From Phoronis australis (Eukaryota > Phoronida > Phoronidae), in contig NMRA01000263.1 in NCBI GenBank assembly GCA_002633005.1, forward strand, positions 1 through 24,691: a stretch of DNA of 24,691 nucleotides, read 5' to 3'. The notes under the pieces were generated by a model. The model searched no databases. It saw nothing but the letters and a program-made list of their open reading frames with translations, and was not told where the DNA came from. Positions 10,307 to 20,800 of this stretch are shown here, piece by piece. Each line of letters starts with the position of its first letter. Position 1 is the first letter of the stretch. A program made the position numbers and the translations under genes.

Positions 10307-10879
10307 TCAAAGAAACGGCTGGTCATCCAGGTCCCTCATGGGAAGTCTAAGCACACTTTTTTCTGAAGTCTTGCAAAGATCATCCAAAGATGTACTGATT
10401 TTAAACAACAGTTTCCGATCAAGTTGCTCAGTTGAGTCTTTAGACACGTTTGACAGGAAAGGGTTGGATTGTTGATAATCCTCAGATACTGAATACCCAT
10501 GATCCACTAACTGGGACTTAAAATTTAACAATCTCTTTGCTCCTGTTGGCTTCTTAGAAACAGATGGCAAATCAATTAGTGCATGTTTCTGTCGATCGTC
10601 AGACTGAGCAATGAGAATGTTAACATCCATTCTTGCTGATTGCTGCAGCTGTGTGAGTTTTGTACATAACTGAATGTATGAGCTGCAGATAAATACAGGC
10701 CTAGTATCCAGCAAATCATTGTTGAATTGAATGTAAATGAGTTCAAAAAATACAAGTACCCCTGCTTTAATGCAGCCTTTTTTAAATTTGTGTGCGTGAG
10801 AGTCAGAGTATAACAGTTTGCCACATAATATGCATGTCTTTGGCTTTGCCTTTTTCAGTGGAGAATTACAGTTCACCAT
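10307..10879 (-). CDS. Exon of an unrecognised zinc-binding protein
   Basis: Seen: 190 open codons, preceded on the - strand by a textbook acceptor TTTAATTTCAG directly before ATG. A Cys/His cluster (C16-x2-C19, H28, H30, C36) is followed by a hydrophobic stretch (VLVFFELIYIQF) and C65/C72. This is reminiscent of a ZAD-like or transposon-associated zinc module, but no pair spacing fits ZAD exactly. The second half is Ser/Asp/Lys-rich, ends DLDDQPFL then TGA, and looks disordered. Because an acceptor abuts the ATG, either earlier exons exist or the leader is non-coding. Inferred: a nuclear or transposon-derived protein. There is no family assignment; neighbours give no clue. Confidence 0.45.
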   Translation of the reverse strand: MVNCNSPLKKAKPKTCILCGKLLYSDSHAHKFKKGCIKAGVLVFFELIYIQFNNDLLDTRPVFICSSYIQLCTKLTQLQQSARMDVNILIAQSDDRQKHALIDLPSVSKKPTGAKRLLNFKSQLVDHGYSVSEDYQQSNPFLSNVSKDSTEQLDRKLLFKISTSLDDLCKTSEKSVLRLPMRDLDDQPFL

Positions 10880-12240
10880 CTGAAATTAAATATACGTAAA
10901 AAGCAATTAAAGGCTTTAATTTTTACTAGCATGGCTGATGAGCCTCCTAGAATTATCTGTATTCAAGTTGACTTACGGCTGTAAAATTTTAATCAAGCTG
11001 ATCAATTTTAGTACTGCAGATGAGAAATATGTTTCATTAACCTTTTGCAGAAATTCTACAGTTACAGAATTACAAAATATGACTCTGCTCTGATATAATG
11101 GTCCCTGACATGGATAACAAGTTTCATCCACTGATAGTAACATACGCCGCAAGATTTAAGGCGAATTATGCCTCACACTGGTAGGCGCGGTAAAAATAGG
11201 TGGGCGCGCTGTGTAAAACTGGCCAGTTGTCGATTTGGGCAACTGAACAAAGGACTGATTGAAGAAAAAGGTACATTACAGGAGTATTTGTTGGAGTTGG
11301 AAGAAATTAAAGACATCAATGGGTACCTAAGGTGTCCCTCTATGAGCAAGAGGTACTTAAACAAAATGACTTTGATGTTTTAATCAGTGTGAGGCAAAAG
11401 TCACCGAATATCTATCAATGTATGAAACTCCCAGAGGAGCTTCACTGTCTCTACTGGGGTCAGCTAGCGACGGTGGTCACTATCTAATCCACTGACTAAT
11501 AGGAATTCATGTTATTCAGTTGTTACATTCATCATCTTTTTTTCGACCGTGTCCTTGTCCTGTTGTTCGTTTCCCATTTTTCCCAAGTATAAAGTGACCA
11601 ACAACACGTGTATTCGCCTGGTCAAGTCTAGACATTTGCTGTCACTGCTGTGTTCCATCTGGCTAACACCAACAGCCTGATTCCGTGACGTATAACCGAG
11701 TGAGCCTGCACTGAAGTTATTACAACATATTGCTAGCGTCATTCACAAAACCAGGGAACATTGTATCCGACTTGTTTCCAAAGTAGTTATGTGTGATAAG
11801 ACTGAACTCTGAAGTCGAAGTCCAAGCGGCGACAGTCACACTCACAGTGATGTGTCGAAAATCACCAAATTATCTCCAATTCAGACCCCTTTTAACTCAC
11901 TTTTTAAGTAAGTACCACCGTGCAGGCGTACATGGCTGGTCCAGGTTAGATTCCCGGTTCAGAGATTGATCAGAGTCGGCATTTACAACAGTTGTTCAGT
12001 AACATTTGCATTGATTCATAAACGCGATAGGCTTACTGCCTAAACCATTAATCGCGAGCCGCCATGTTTACAACAACGCCGTCTACCGAGCAAAATGATA
12101 GAAGTGAACTACTTTCGCCATATGAGTAAGATAATACACGCAGTGTTGGCTTACGTAGTAAATGAGGTATTCCAAAAATAATATAAGAGTCATTACTACA
12201 AAGGGTCGTTAAGCTGAATAGCCATCACTACGAGTCCTTT
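10880..12240. other. Gene-free stretch
   Basis: The 71-codon frame at 11168..11383 is rich in charged residues, but no splice or start signal supports it. CGGTGGTCACTATCTA at 11471..11486 matches the end of the miniature element at 23889..23945 with one change. Nothing else is recognised. Confidence 0.45.
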
Positions 12241-12250
12241 CGTACTACAC

Positions 12251-12445
12251 GCCCTTCGGAGTATAGAGCACAAAACTAGAGTTCGCATTAACCATATTAT
12301 TTTGGGAAAACGAAACTTCGAACTATTGACCCTTCGGAATACAGATCAGTCCGATTAAGGAGAGAATACACTCGGCTGTGCATTGCATGGGGTCGATACT
12401 CAGAACATAAACTCTTCCGAACATTGGCCCTTCAGAGTAATAACC
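12251..12445 (+). repeat. CCCTTCGGAGTA-type degenerate repeats
   Basis: CCCTTCGGAGTATAG (about 12252), CCCTTCGGAATACAG (12330) and CCCTTCAGAGTAATA (12428) recur with similar upstream bases (AAACTTCGAACTATTGA versus AAACTCTTCCGAACATTGG). They are related to the 16-base arrays at 23670 and 24346. Confidence 0.45.
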
Positions 12446-12540
12446 CACCCCCAGACAAAATGGTGTTTCCTGGAGAGTACTAAATGTAACCGTTCTCAGA
12501 AATCACAACGAGTTAACAAAAACTATGTTTGAAGTCATCA

Positions 12541-12577
12541 CAGGTGGATTTAGGGGGTCTAGGAGGCTTGGCCCACC
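12541..12577. mobile_element. DNA-transposon terminus-like fragment
   Basis: CAGGTGGATTTAGGGGG followed by GGAGGCTTGGCCC has the look of a degenerate terminal repeat like the one at 2206. The partner end was not found. Confidence 0.3.
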
Positions 12578-12943
12578 TACGACGGACGCGAACAAAAGTA
12601 TGAAATAGAAAATGTAATGTTGATACAAACGAAATTAAAGTGAATATAGCATGTACCTAATACATTTAATACATAATATATAAAATGATAACAGGTTAAC
12701 GAGGATGGTAGAGAATAAGTAAGTAAATTCTTGACGCTTGGCGTCCAGTTTGACTAGAGACGTATGACTGAATAAGGGAATCGTGGCGGAGGTTACAAAG
12801 CAATGTCGATAGCGAGTATGATTTAAAAACCTGATTGGGCAAAAATGAATGATTGTGGAAAGCAAGAAAAAATGACCATGTGGCCCACAAATGAGTGGTT
12901 ACGGGAAACAATACCGGCAATACTGAAACCGCATTGGTTCAAA

Positions 12944-14400
12944 TCAGTGATTAAGGATCTGGTGAGGTAAATCTAGAGAACGAAAACGCCCAACCTCAAC
13001 CAACAGCTGTAGCGTTCCGTTTCTAATTTGAGCAAGAATTAACCTACTAGGCCGAGTTAAGTCTAAACGCAGGTAAGGCTCAACTTCAAAGACATTCTTC
13101 GTCAAAACATAGGTTCTTAACTTTGGTTTCGAATGGCTTTCAAACAACCACCTATTACAGGCCAAATCATGCAAAATATTCTTACAGTGAGACAGATTAA
13201 CTGAATGTAAGTTATGAAAACAATCCGAAATCCCTAATTCTTCAAAAATGCTCAAGACTTCAGAAGACCAATTATTAGTACAAATAGTGTAGTCCCACCA
13301 AAATATTCGGTATGTTAGTCTATCATCCTCGAAATTAATGATACGATTCCACATTCTCAAAAGCTCAATTTTCCGCCTAACACTGGGGAATTCCCACCCC
13401 ATATCACACATAACAGCATGATCAGGAACGAATTTGTGAACGCCCAAGAAAAATCGCGCGGCTCTGTTCTGAATGACATCATAATATGTAGACTAGAGCC
13501 GTCCCAGACACCTACACAATAATCTCTAACAGGCACAACACAAGCATTGAATAATGTAGTGAACGTTCTGTACCTCATATTTTTATTCTTTTTAAATTTA
13601 TTAATTAAAGCGCCCAAAGCTCTTCCGGTAGATTCGGATAGAGTTTTAGCAGTTTCAGAAAACTTCAAATGTTCATTTAAATTATTCCTAAATATTTATA
13701 TTTGGGTACATATTCTAGGTCTAGTCGACCCAACCGAAATGGATATAAACTACGAGAGACATGCTTGGATCTGAAGTGAATAATATTAGTTTTTTCCTGA
13801 TTGACAATTAGCCTCCATTTAGAGCACCATTTATCAACTATGTTCAATAAACCCTGTAAATTTTCTTCGCTCTCGGCAAGTACCACTATATCATCAGCAT
13901 AAAACAAAGATGAAACATTATCAGCACCGATAGGAATTCCTAAATTTGACTGTTTTAATTCCTTTGCCAAATCATTTATAAAAGAATAGGTGATAAAACA
14001 TCTCCCTGTTTGACCCCACAAGATGTATAAAACCAGTCCGTAAAGGTATTATTAATCTAAACACAGGATTGAGTTTTGGCATAAATATTTTTAACCGATT
14101 CATAAAATTTTCCAACTATCATAAGATCCAACATTTTAAAAAGTAAACTATTTCTATCTACCCAGTCAAAAGCTTTTTGTATATCAATAAAAGTAGCAAA
14201 TTTGGATTGCTTGTTATTCAAACGATTACGTATAATCGAGGTCAAGACAAAGACGTGATCAGCACATGCTCTGTCACGACGAAAGCCATTTTGCTCATCA
14301 ACAAGGAGCCCGTTTTCCTCCGCGTACTCAACCAGTCTATTGTTCAATACACTACTATACAACTTGTATACGTTAGACCCGTAATAACATTCTATTTTGA
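12944..14400 (-). mobile_element. Non-LTR retrotransposon reverse-transcriptase fragment, decayed
   Basis: Reading the - strand: YKLYSSVLNNRLVEYAEENG and EQNGFRRDRACADHVF, motif A FATFIDIQKAFDWVD, then an in-frame stop after QSCV. Motif B GVKQGDVLSPIL follows (14003..14040), with a frame break just after it. Motif C is FYADD (13890..13901). Another one-base break follows YLGII, and a third lies near 13480, after which NRAARFFLGVHKFVPDHAV continues to a C-terminal TRPSRLILAQIRNGTLQLL and EVGRFRSLD. The endonuclease and the 3' end are missing, so it is truncated on both sides. The clade is uncertain (Jockey/CR1/L2-like or related). It cannot be active. Confidence 0.88.
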
Positions 14401-14409
14401 TTACTCATA

Positions 14410-15060
14410 ATAACACAAGACCGATAGCAACTCACGAACACGTTTCAAAATTTATTTGGGTTAGTCAATCTTAAATTGAGAAATTCAATTTAAAAGTGGG
14501 GGATGTACAGGTACGTGTTGTTTTTGCCTTGAGTTGGTAATGGAAATGCAGTCCTATCACCATAAGGAATGAAAATTATTTCATGAGAGTAAAGACCTAA
14601 TTTGATTTTAATTTTTGTCTTGGTAAACAGAGTGAAATGCAACTTTAAACTTCTGAAATTACATTCGGAGAAATATTTAAAATCTATGTTCAGCCACTTG
14701 ACTCGTCCTGGTAATGTATTCAGTTTCAAGCTTTTTGATTTCACATTTGTTTGAAAAGTGTCGCACTTTTTCCAAATTTTGACTCTTGCAGCTACACCTT
14801 GTTGTCAATTATATTAAATTGCCTTCACCCTTTACCTTACTGACTCGTAGTTTAAAAGCACCCAATGAAACATACCGTTAGCGTTACTCCGTGAGCGGAC
14901 AACTGCGCTTTACGTTTTTCTTGTGAGAAATCAGATGACTGTGAGAAAAATAATTTTGGAAGCCTATATCCTTTCAATAACAACATAACATAGGTTCATT
15001 TCAGATGTACTGAGCTTAAGTTTCCAGTTAGTCTTTTTGTAATGAGACTGTGTATATTAC
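14410..15060. other. Gene-free stretch, nothing recognised
   Basis: The - strand frame at 14490..14744 has no motif. No other structure is seen. Confidence 0.45.
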
Positions 15061-15072
15061 TGGATTCCATTT

Positions 15073-15316
15073 AGGTGATGAAAATATTGAGTAAAGATCC
15101 CTTTTGGAACCAAAGAACAGTACCTTGGTGTGGAGAGTGTACAGCCGACAATAGGGAATCCCCGGTACTGTTTTTATTGTTTTAGTCTACAACGACAAAG
15201 GGCGCACCCCCGTGCTGAACCAAGTGCATTAGATATGGTCGACACAGCTGTACACTCTTCACATCAAGGTACGACTATTTGGCTTCAAAAGCAATCCTTT
15301 CTCAATATTTTCAGTC
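15073..15316. repeat. Large imperfect hairpin (foldback element)
   Basis: Left arm 15073..15146 and right arm 15246..15316 are reverse complements with mismatches and small gaps. GTACCTTGGTGTGGAGAGTG pairs with a segment whose complement reads GTACCTTGATGTGAAGAGTG, and TGAAAATATTGAG also recurs. The loop is about 99 bases. Weaker pairing may extend outwards to about 15040 and 15350. Confidence 0.72.
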
Positions 15317-15319
15317 CTA

Positions 15320-17136
15320 GCAATGTTTTAGTGACAATCCAAAACACAGTTTTAATCACGCAAACGCGTTAAATGATGCGTGAGCGACGTGACTTGTGCA
15401 TCGTAACTGCGTCACCACAAGAACACAATTGAATGGAGGTCAGTAGCAGAGAACTCTTCTGGCTGTAGTTAACTACATAAGTGTAAGTTACCGGCGTTGA
15501 GGTTTTTGCTCCTAATTTTCAAGAGATTGAGAAAACTGACATATGTCATATATTATCCATAATGTGATCCACTGAAAGATGCTTTACAAGTCCTCTTAAC
15601 ATTTCAAATTTAAGTAATTCTTCTGAAACGAGGTATCTACACTGTTTAAATTAGTCATTTTGTGACTAATTTCAATCAATCCAATTTAACTAAACTATGT
15701 TCTCTCACCGTAAAACAAAAGTTACTTGGGTACACATCTAATTGTGAAGAATTTCCTGTTAAACATGTATTACATATAATAACCGTGGAAATAAAGTGAA
15801 AAAAGACGGTACCCTTGATATTTGAGTAGTTTAGTAAAATAGAAGAATAGAGAAAAGAAGAAGACAGATGCTTGTTGACCATGTTGATAGCTGATTGGCT
15901 GAGCATGTTTTTTTCGGGAGATTCGGGTAATTCAATTCGAAATTAATGTGCAACGTTTATCAAAGTATGGCATCGATGTAGTCAGAGTGATACTCTTGAC
16001 GTATTGTAGGAACCAATTCTACATGACTGATTCCGTGTAAAAAAAGGACATCCGTGTTGGACAGACTCACGTGTTTCTTGTCACCAAACTAGTATTACAA
16101 AAGCAAAGCGTCTCCGTGTTACAGTCTTGAAAAACCAAGATGAAAACAGGAGCAATTCTCACTAAGTATTGATTACCTCATCACCATAATTTAAAATTCA
16201 TATCCCAATATGCAACCGTATATTGAATGAGATTTTCAACAATCATGTTGCTCAAATGACAGTCGACACTTCGAGCTTTACCTCGTGTCGAACCCTTGGA
16301 CATTATTTCTTAAAAGTAAGTCAACTTATTTTGTGTTAATAACTTGCATTATACAGAAAACTTTTAGAGAAATTGGTTGGGTCTCTTTGTAAAACGTATC
16401 GCATACAATCACCCACAAATTTAAATTTTCAAAGAAAACGTGCCAAAGAACGTAGAAGTAACGTCACCGACTGATACAATTACAGCGAACTGTTTTTTGC
16501 GATAACCTTCAAAAAGTTCACGCTGTATAGATATGAGTGTCAAAGGTTTGTGACAAAATTGGTAAATCTTGACGAAAATGCAACCAACACCGATGGCGCC
16601 ATGTGGTAAATTTGTCAATGTCCGGTGGGCCGCTTAGGGTCAACCTCCTCCTCAGTTGTGAGAAAATTAACCCATTCACTGGTAATTTAATACTTTAATT
16701 TGGACTAAAGTAAAACAAACGAGACTTTGAACATTCCTTAAAATTGTGTGTATTTACATGTTTCTAGCGCCATTTAATCACTGCAGACGTCAACAAGAGG
16801 AAACGTCCGCAAGGGTACACTTGCCTGTTACGTTTCCACTAAGGCAATCTCGGAACTATACAATGCACATTGCTTCTGCTTTAGGCAATATTTTCGTCGC
16901 AACTAGGGCTTTTATTTAAAAGTTAGCAAAATTCGCGTCTTGTGTTAGCGTTCGGGCAATTACCCAAAAGTGTTTTTTAAAGTGTTGTTGCTTTTAACCC
17001 TAGTCACTGACATGGAAAATAACGTCAATTTCTGAATATTTCTTCATTAGACCAACTTCCGTGGTTGAGGGTTTCTGCATGATTGCACACGACTCCAAAC
17101 ATGTTTCTGTGTTTGTTGCTATCTGGGAGATTTAAT
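15320..17136. other. Non-coding stretch upstream of the intact gene
   Basis: No coding exon was recognised. AAATTAGTCA-TTTTG-TGACTAATTT at 15648..15672 is a perfect small hairpin. A donor-like GTAAGT lies at 16316. One or more non-coding first exons and the promoter of the ATP-grasp gene may be here, but I cannot place them. Confidence 0.4.
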
Positions 17137-17149
17137 TTTAAGAATTCTT

Positions 17150-17257
17150 TATGAGATCTTATTGGCATGTAAAATTGATGGCCTTGTTAATACGGAACAT
17201 GATATTTCAAATCAATTACTACTTAAACGGTACACCGCGTGGGCGGCGCAACACTGA
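17150..17257 (+). other. Right-copy counterpart of the short LYEILLACKI frame
   Basis: Thirty-five codons open to a TGA, with substitutions relative to the left copy (KID for KIY, SNQ for SNH). There is no start codon in this frame, so it is at best a fragment. Its function is unknown. Confidence 0.25.
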
Positions 17258-17385
17258 AATAAAGGGGAGGGCTATAGCCCCCACCCCCCTATGGTGCCCC
17301 GGCCAAGTGACCATGGGCGGTGCAGCACTGAAATAAGTGGGGGCTATAGCTCCCAGCCCCCTTTGGTTCGTCGCCCTGAAGTCAC
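17241..17385. repeat. Two tandem 74-base GGGCTATAGCCC units, right copy
   Basis: Units begin at 17241 and 17315 with GGGCGGYGCARCACTGAAAT, run through the palindrome GGGCTATAGCYCC, then a CCCCCTWTGGT stretch. The left copy has lost the beginning of its first unit. Confidence 0.6.
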
Positions 17386-17483
17386 GCCAAGTATTAAGTC
17401 ACTAGTGGTCTGAATTAGTTGATATAACCAATGCCTATGACATCATCATTATTTTCTGTGCAACAGTAATTGATTTATTTCAG

Positions 17484-17493
17484 CATTGCTGCC
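17484..17493 (+). promoter_or_regulatory. 5' untranslated bases between acceptor and start codon
   Basis: TGATTTATTTCAG ends at 17483 and the ATG lies at 17494. The short leader and the strong acceptor imply that the transcript starts in an upstream exon that I could not identify with confidence. Confidence 0.55.
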
Positions 17494-17802
17494 ATGGAGT
17501 TCAAACCTTCTGGGTCTCTCGCTGAGAAGACGCTTTTGTGTATTGGAAGTCGCGTTATGGTAACAAGAGATGACGAGATAGAAACGTCTTTCTGGGCTAA
17601 AATAAAGAAAATGGGTCTTAAAACACTTTGTGTGATACTTCAAAAGACCGAATCCAACCGCTTTTGGTGTGAAAAGATGAAGTCTTTAGGAATCATTGAT
17701 GAGTTTAATGTTGACGGCCTGATCCACGAAAACGAGGACGATCGTACGGTTGAAGAAATAAGTGCTGGGATAATCAAATGGCTGAATGAGTTGAACATTA
17801 AC
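17494..17802 (+). CDS. Coding exon 1 of the intact ATP-grasp gene
   Basis: The exon encodes residues 1-103, starting MEFKPSGSLAEKTLLCIGSR. The exon itself begins at 17484 after the acceptor TTTATTTCAG, so ten untranslated bases precede an ATG in good context (GCTGCCATGG). It ends at codon AAC followed by the donor GTGAGT at 17803. The segment around MGLKTLCVI is the second beta strand of a nucleotide-binding-like fold, and VDGLIHENED and a helix ending WLNELNIN follow. The ATG is the first in frame after the acceptor. Reading on past the donor meets a stop within seven codons, which supports splicing there. Confidence 0.8.
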
Positions 17803-20800
17803 GTGAGTGATTGCTTTAACAGATAACTAGCATTTAAAACACAGTAGGTCTTCATGTGCTGCATATTACTTGATCAAAAGCCTTGGCAGAAAATACCAGG
17901 CCACGTTAAGTGTATTCATTATATAATACTTTTCTGTAGAAGTGAGGCCTACGGCGTCGAAATGTGGAGACGTCAAAATTCAAGATCTGCACAAAAAATA
18001 ATTCTTCAGTCATTACTTGAAAGTTTGCCTTTTTAATGTAGGTCAATTTTCAAAACTGTTCCGTTTATTAACGCACGGCTGATTGTCGACTCCACTTCCA
18101 CATACCCAAGAAACTTGTATCGAGCACTCCTACACCGTGGCCATAAAAAGCAAATGGTACTTTACAAGCATTTTATCTTGATGTTTGCAAGATATACGTT
18201 ATTATACGCAGGCAAATGCTGGTTGCTTTTTTGCCGACTTCTCGGCCGTGATTGGAAGTTATGTTTCTGAAAAGCTCGGCATACCTTGGGACAGCTATAA
18301 TAGTACCATGGCATGTTTCCTGAAGAATCTCACGCAGCAATACGTGCTTAAAATCACAGAAGCTGCAAAGGTGAGTGGATATTTAGTTCCAAAACATAGG
18401 TGAGCGAAGAGTAAACTTTAAAATTGAGAAATTTACGAGATGGTGAAGAAAAGCTACTTGTTAGTGGGAAAAGAGCCAAGAACCTGCGAATTCTATTGGT
18501 GAAATATAGAGGATGTTAACCGGGATAAGACTCAGTGACGACCAGAGTGAGTGTTGGAAGGGCACAGTCTAGGCCCAGTTATAGCAGTCGCATACCCGGT
18601 ATAATAGCAGTCTGTGACCTTCGGACTCAAATTAGCAATGTGTACGTACACCCATCGCAGGAAAAATAGCTAGGATTATATGCATCCAGATTGACCCGTT
18701 CCAGATTTTTAGATAGGCAAGTTTGTCGCCTTAGGTGTCTGCAAGGTGGTGAACAGAGAAGTTCGGTTTTATATGATAAGATTTGTCTAGACGGCCAACA
18801 GTACCAGCACTGTTTCACTCTTCTCGACGGGATTAATATACAGGTAACGAAACCGTTTCTCCCCTTTTGGTCATCTAAGCATCTCAGTCACCAGTCAGAT
18901 TTTCTTTCAGTACGGCGTGCCCAGCTATTCCGTAAATACCCAGGGAGAACTACTGGCGGCGTTAACCAAATTAACGTTTCCTGTTGTCATGAAGCCTCTG
19001 TGTGGAAGCGCTTCTAGTGGCTGCCAAGTCCACTATGACAGGACCAGCTGTTTACAATTCTTCTGTGAGTTGACCACTGGTATGGCATGTGGGACAGCAA
19101 CGTGTGAAAAACTGTCATTTACTCATTCGGTAAGGTTTGATTTTTCATGTTTCGGGCAAGAGAGATTCTATTCCTAGGTAGTTACGTTATAATTAACCAT
19201 ATACGACAAGCGCTCAGCAGTAAAAGAAAAAGAGAGTGCGTTGTTTCGTTTCTCACCGTTTGCAACACATAACACGTCATAGTTCGCATACCGTTTAGGC
19301 ATAGCCTAAACTCTATACCACTCAGTGTCTGAGTACTCTGCAAACAAAAAAATTCCATGGTGGTATGCGGGCAACCAAAAACAGTATCATGGGAGCTTTT
19401 CCTAAGTAGCCTTCGGAGTAGTAGAGGAGGATGTAGACAAATATACGATTTTTTTTTTAATTTTGTTCAACAAGACTCAAAAGCTGAATTAACTATTATT
19501 GGAAAGACGTGTATTCTTTGCCTTGCTACGTGACTAAAGGTCCAAAAAGTTGATGGTTTCAGTTTAGATTGTTAAATAGACTGCTGTCTACAAACTCATT
19601 TTTGAAAACTATAAACGTTAAGGAAGACGATACATGCTCTCTTTGTAAAGAGTCTGTTGAGACATTGAAAGACTTTTTGGGAGTAAGACTACGTTAAAAA
19701 TTTCTGGATTTATCTTAACCGCCATGTTACTGATACGTGTGCTGATCGTCATGTTGACACTCTTTCCTACAAAATAGAAATCTTTGGACTATACTCAACA
19801 AATAACAATTTCTGCTTGGCATGTTTTATTTTTGAGAAAACAATTTATCTTTGATTTTAAGTGTAAAAAACAAAATTTGTGTGTTAACGCTTTTTTGAAT
19901 TTCGTCAGTGAGTATTACAATTCTGAAAAGTACATAATGTACCTTGTTAAAACTCAACTATGTCTTAAACTTTAACAAAAAATGGGGAAAATTTGGAACC
20001 TTTTTGTAAACTGATGTGTGATTGTGGATGTAAGGGTATGTCTGATGTTGGTTCTTGTTTCATATTTTTGCAACCACGATATATTGTATTGTAAAATGGT
20101 AAATTCCCAATAAATGGTTGAAAAAATGGGAGCTCGAAATCCACTAGATGATGCTTGTGTTCATATACTCACAGAAGTGCATGCATTAGAGGTAATCACA
20201 ATGGGAACAGCTAGAATATGACCGACCTCACTGCTACTGAACTGGGTCTTGGTCCGATGTTTTAAAGCAAAACACGTGATCAAACCAACTTTCTCGCGAG
20301 CACTCTGTGCCTATGGAACGCTAATCTCTGATTTCTGTTCTCAGTCCACCCAGCCAGTTATTAAACATTAGCACCACCTAACGAATATCGAGTCACCGAC
20401 TGACAATGCACTTTATTTATTAGGTGCTTGTGATGGAATACCTGAAAGGTGTCAAATATTCAGTTGACGTGGTGATTTCGAGGGGAAAGCTTGTTGGCGG
20501 CTTTGTTGTTGAGAGAGGTCTTGCCCCACTACCAGAATTTTGGAGCACTTCTGTCATCATTCCTGGTGCCTCAGCCGAAGAGCACAAAGAATTGGTCGAA
20601 GCTTCGTATCAGTGCTGCCAAGCCCTCGGTCTTCGTCACGGGGTCTACAATCTCGATTTTATCCGTGTCAAAGACGACTACTCACTAAAGTTAATCGAAA
20701 TCAATCCACGTCCTTCAGGTACTAGGTTGTTTACACTAATTCAAGTGGCGTATGCTAATGATATTCAAGTCATACATGCGAAACTCCGATGTGGCGTTGA

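Larger units (their letters stand above)
17137..19110 (+). repeat. Segmental duplication, right copy
   Basis: This is the partner of 141..2048 and contains exons 1, 2 and most of exon 3 of the intact gene. Since this copy has the complete exon 3 and the terminal exon, it is the likelier donor, although both could come from a longer ancestral gene. Confidence 0.88.

Noticed and set aside
11168-11383. 71-codon frame rich in charged residues
   Set aside because: There is no recognised family, no convincing splice signals and an overlapping antisense frame of similar length.
18691-19017. + strand open frame of 108 codons overlapping exon 3 (also 1725..1976 in the left copy)
   Set aside because: It is in a different frame from the ATP-grasp exon and runs through the intron and acceptor; only the other frame shows family motifs.
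20424-20426. GTG as a start codon for a 231-residue protein
   Set aside because: It directly follows a splice acceptor in an animal genome; the codon is an internal valine.
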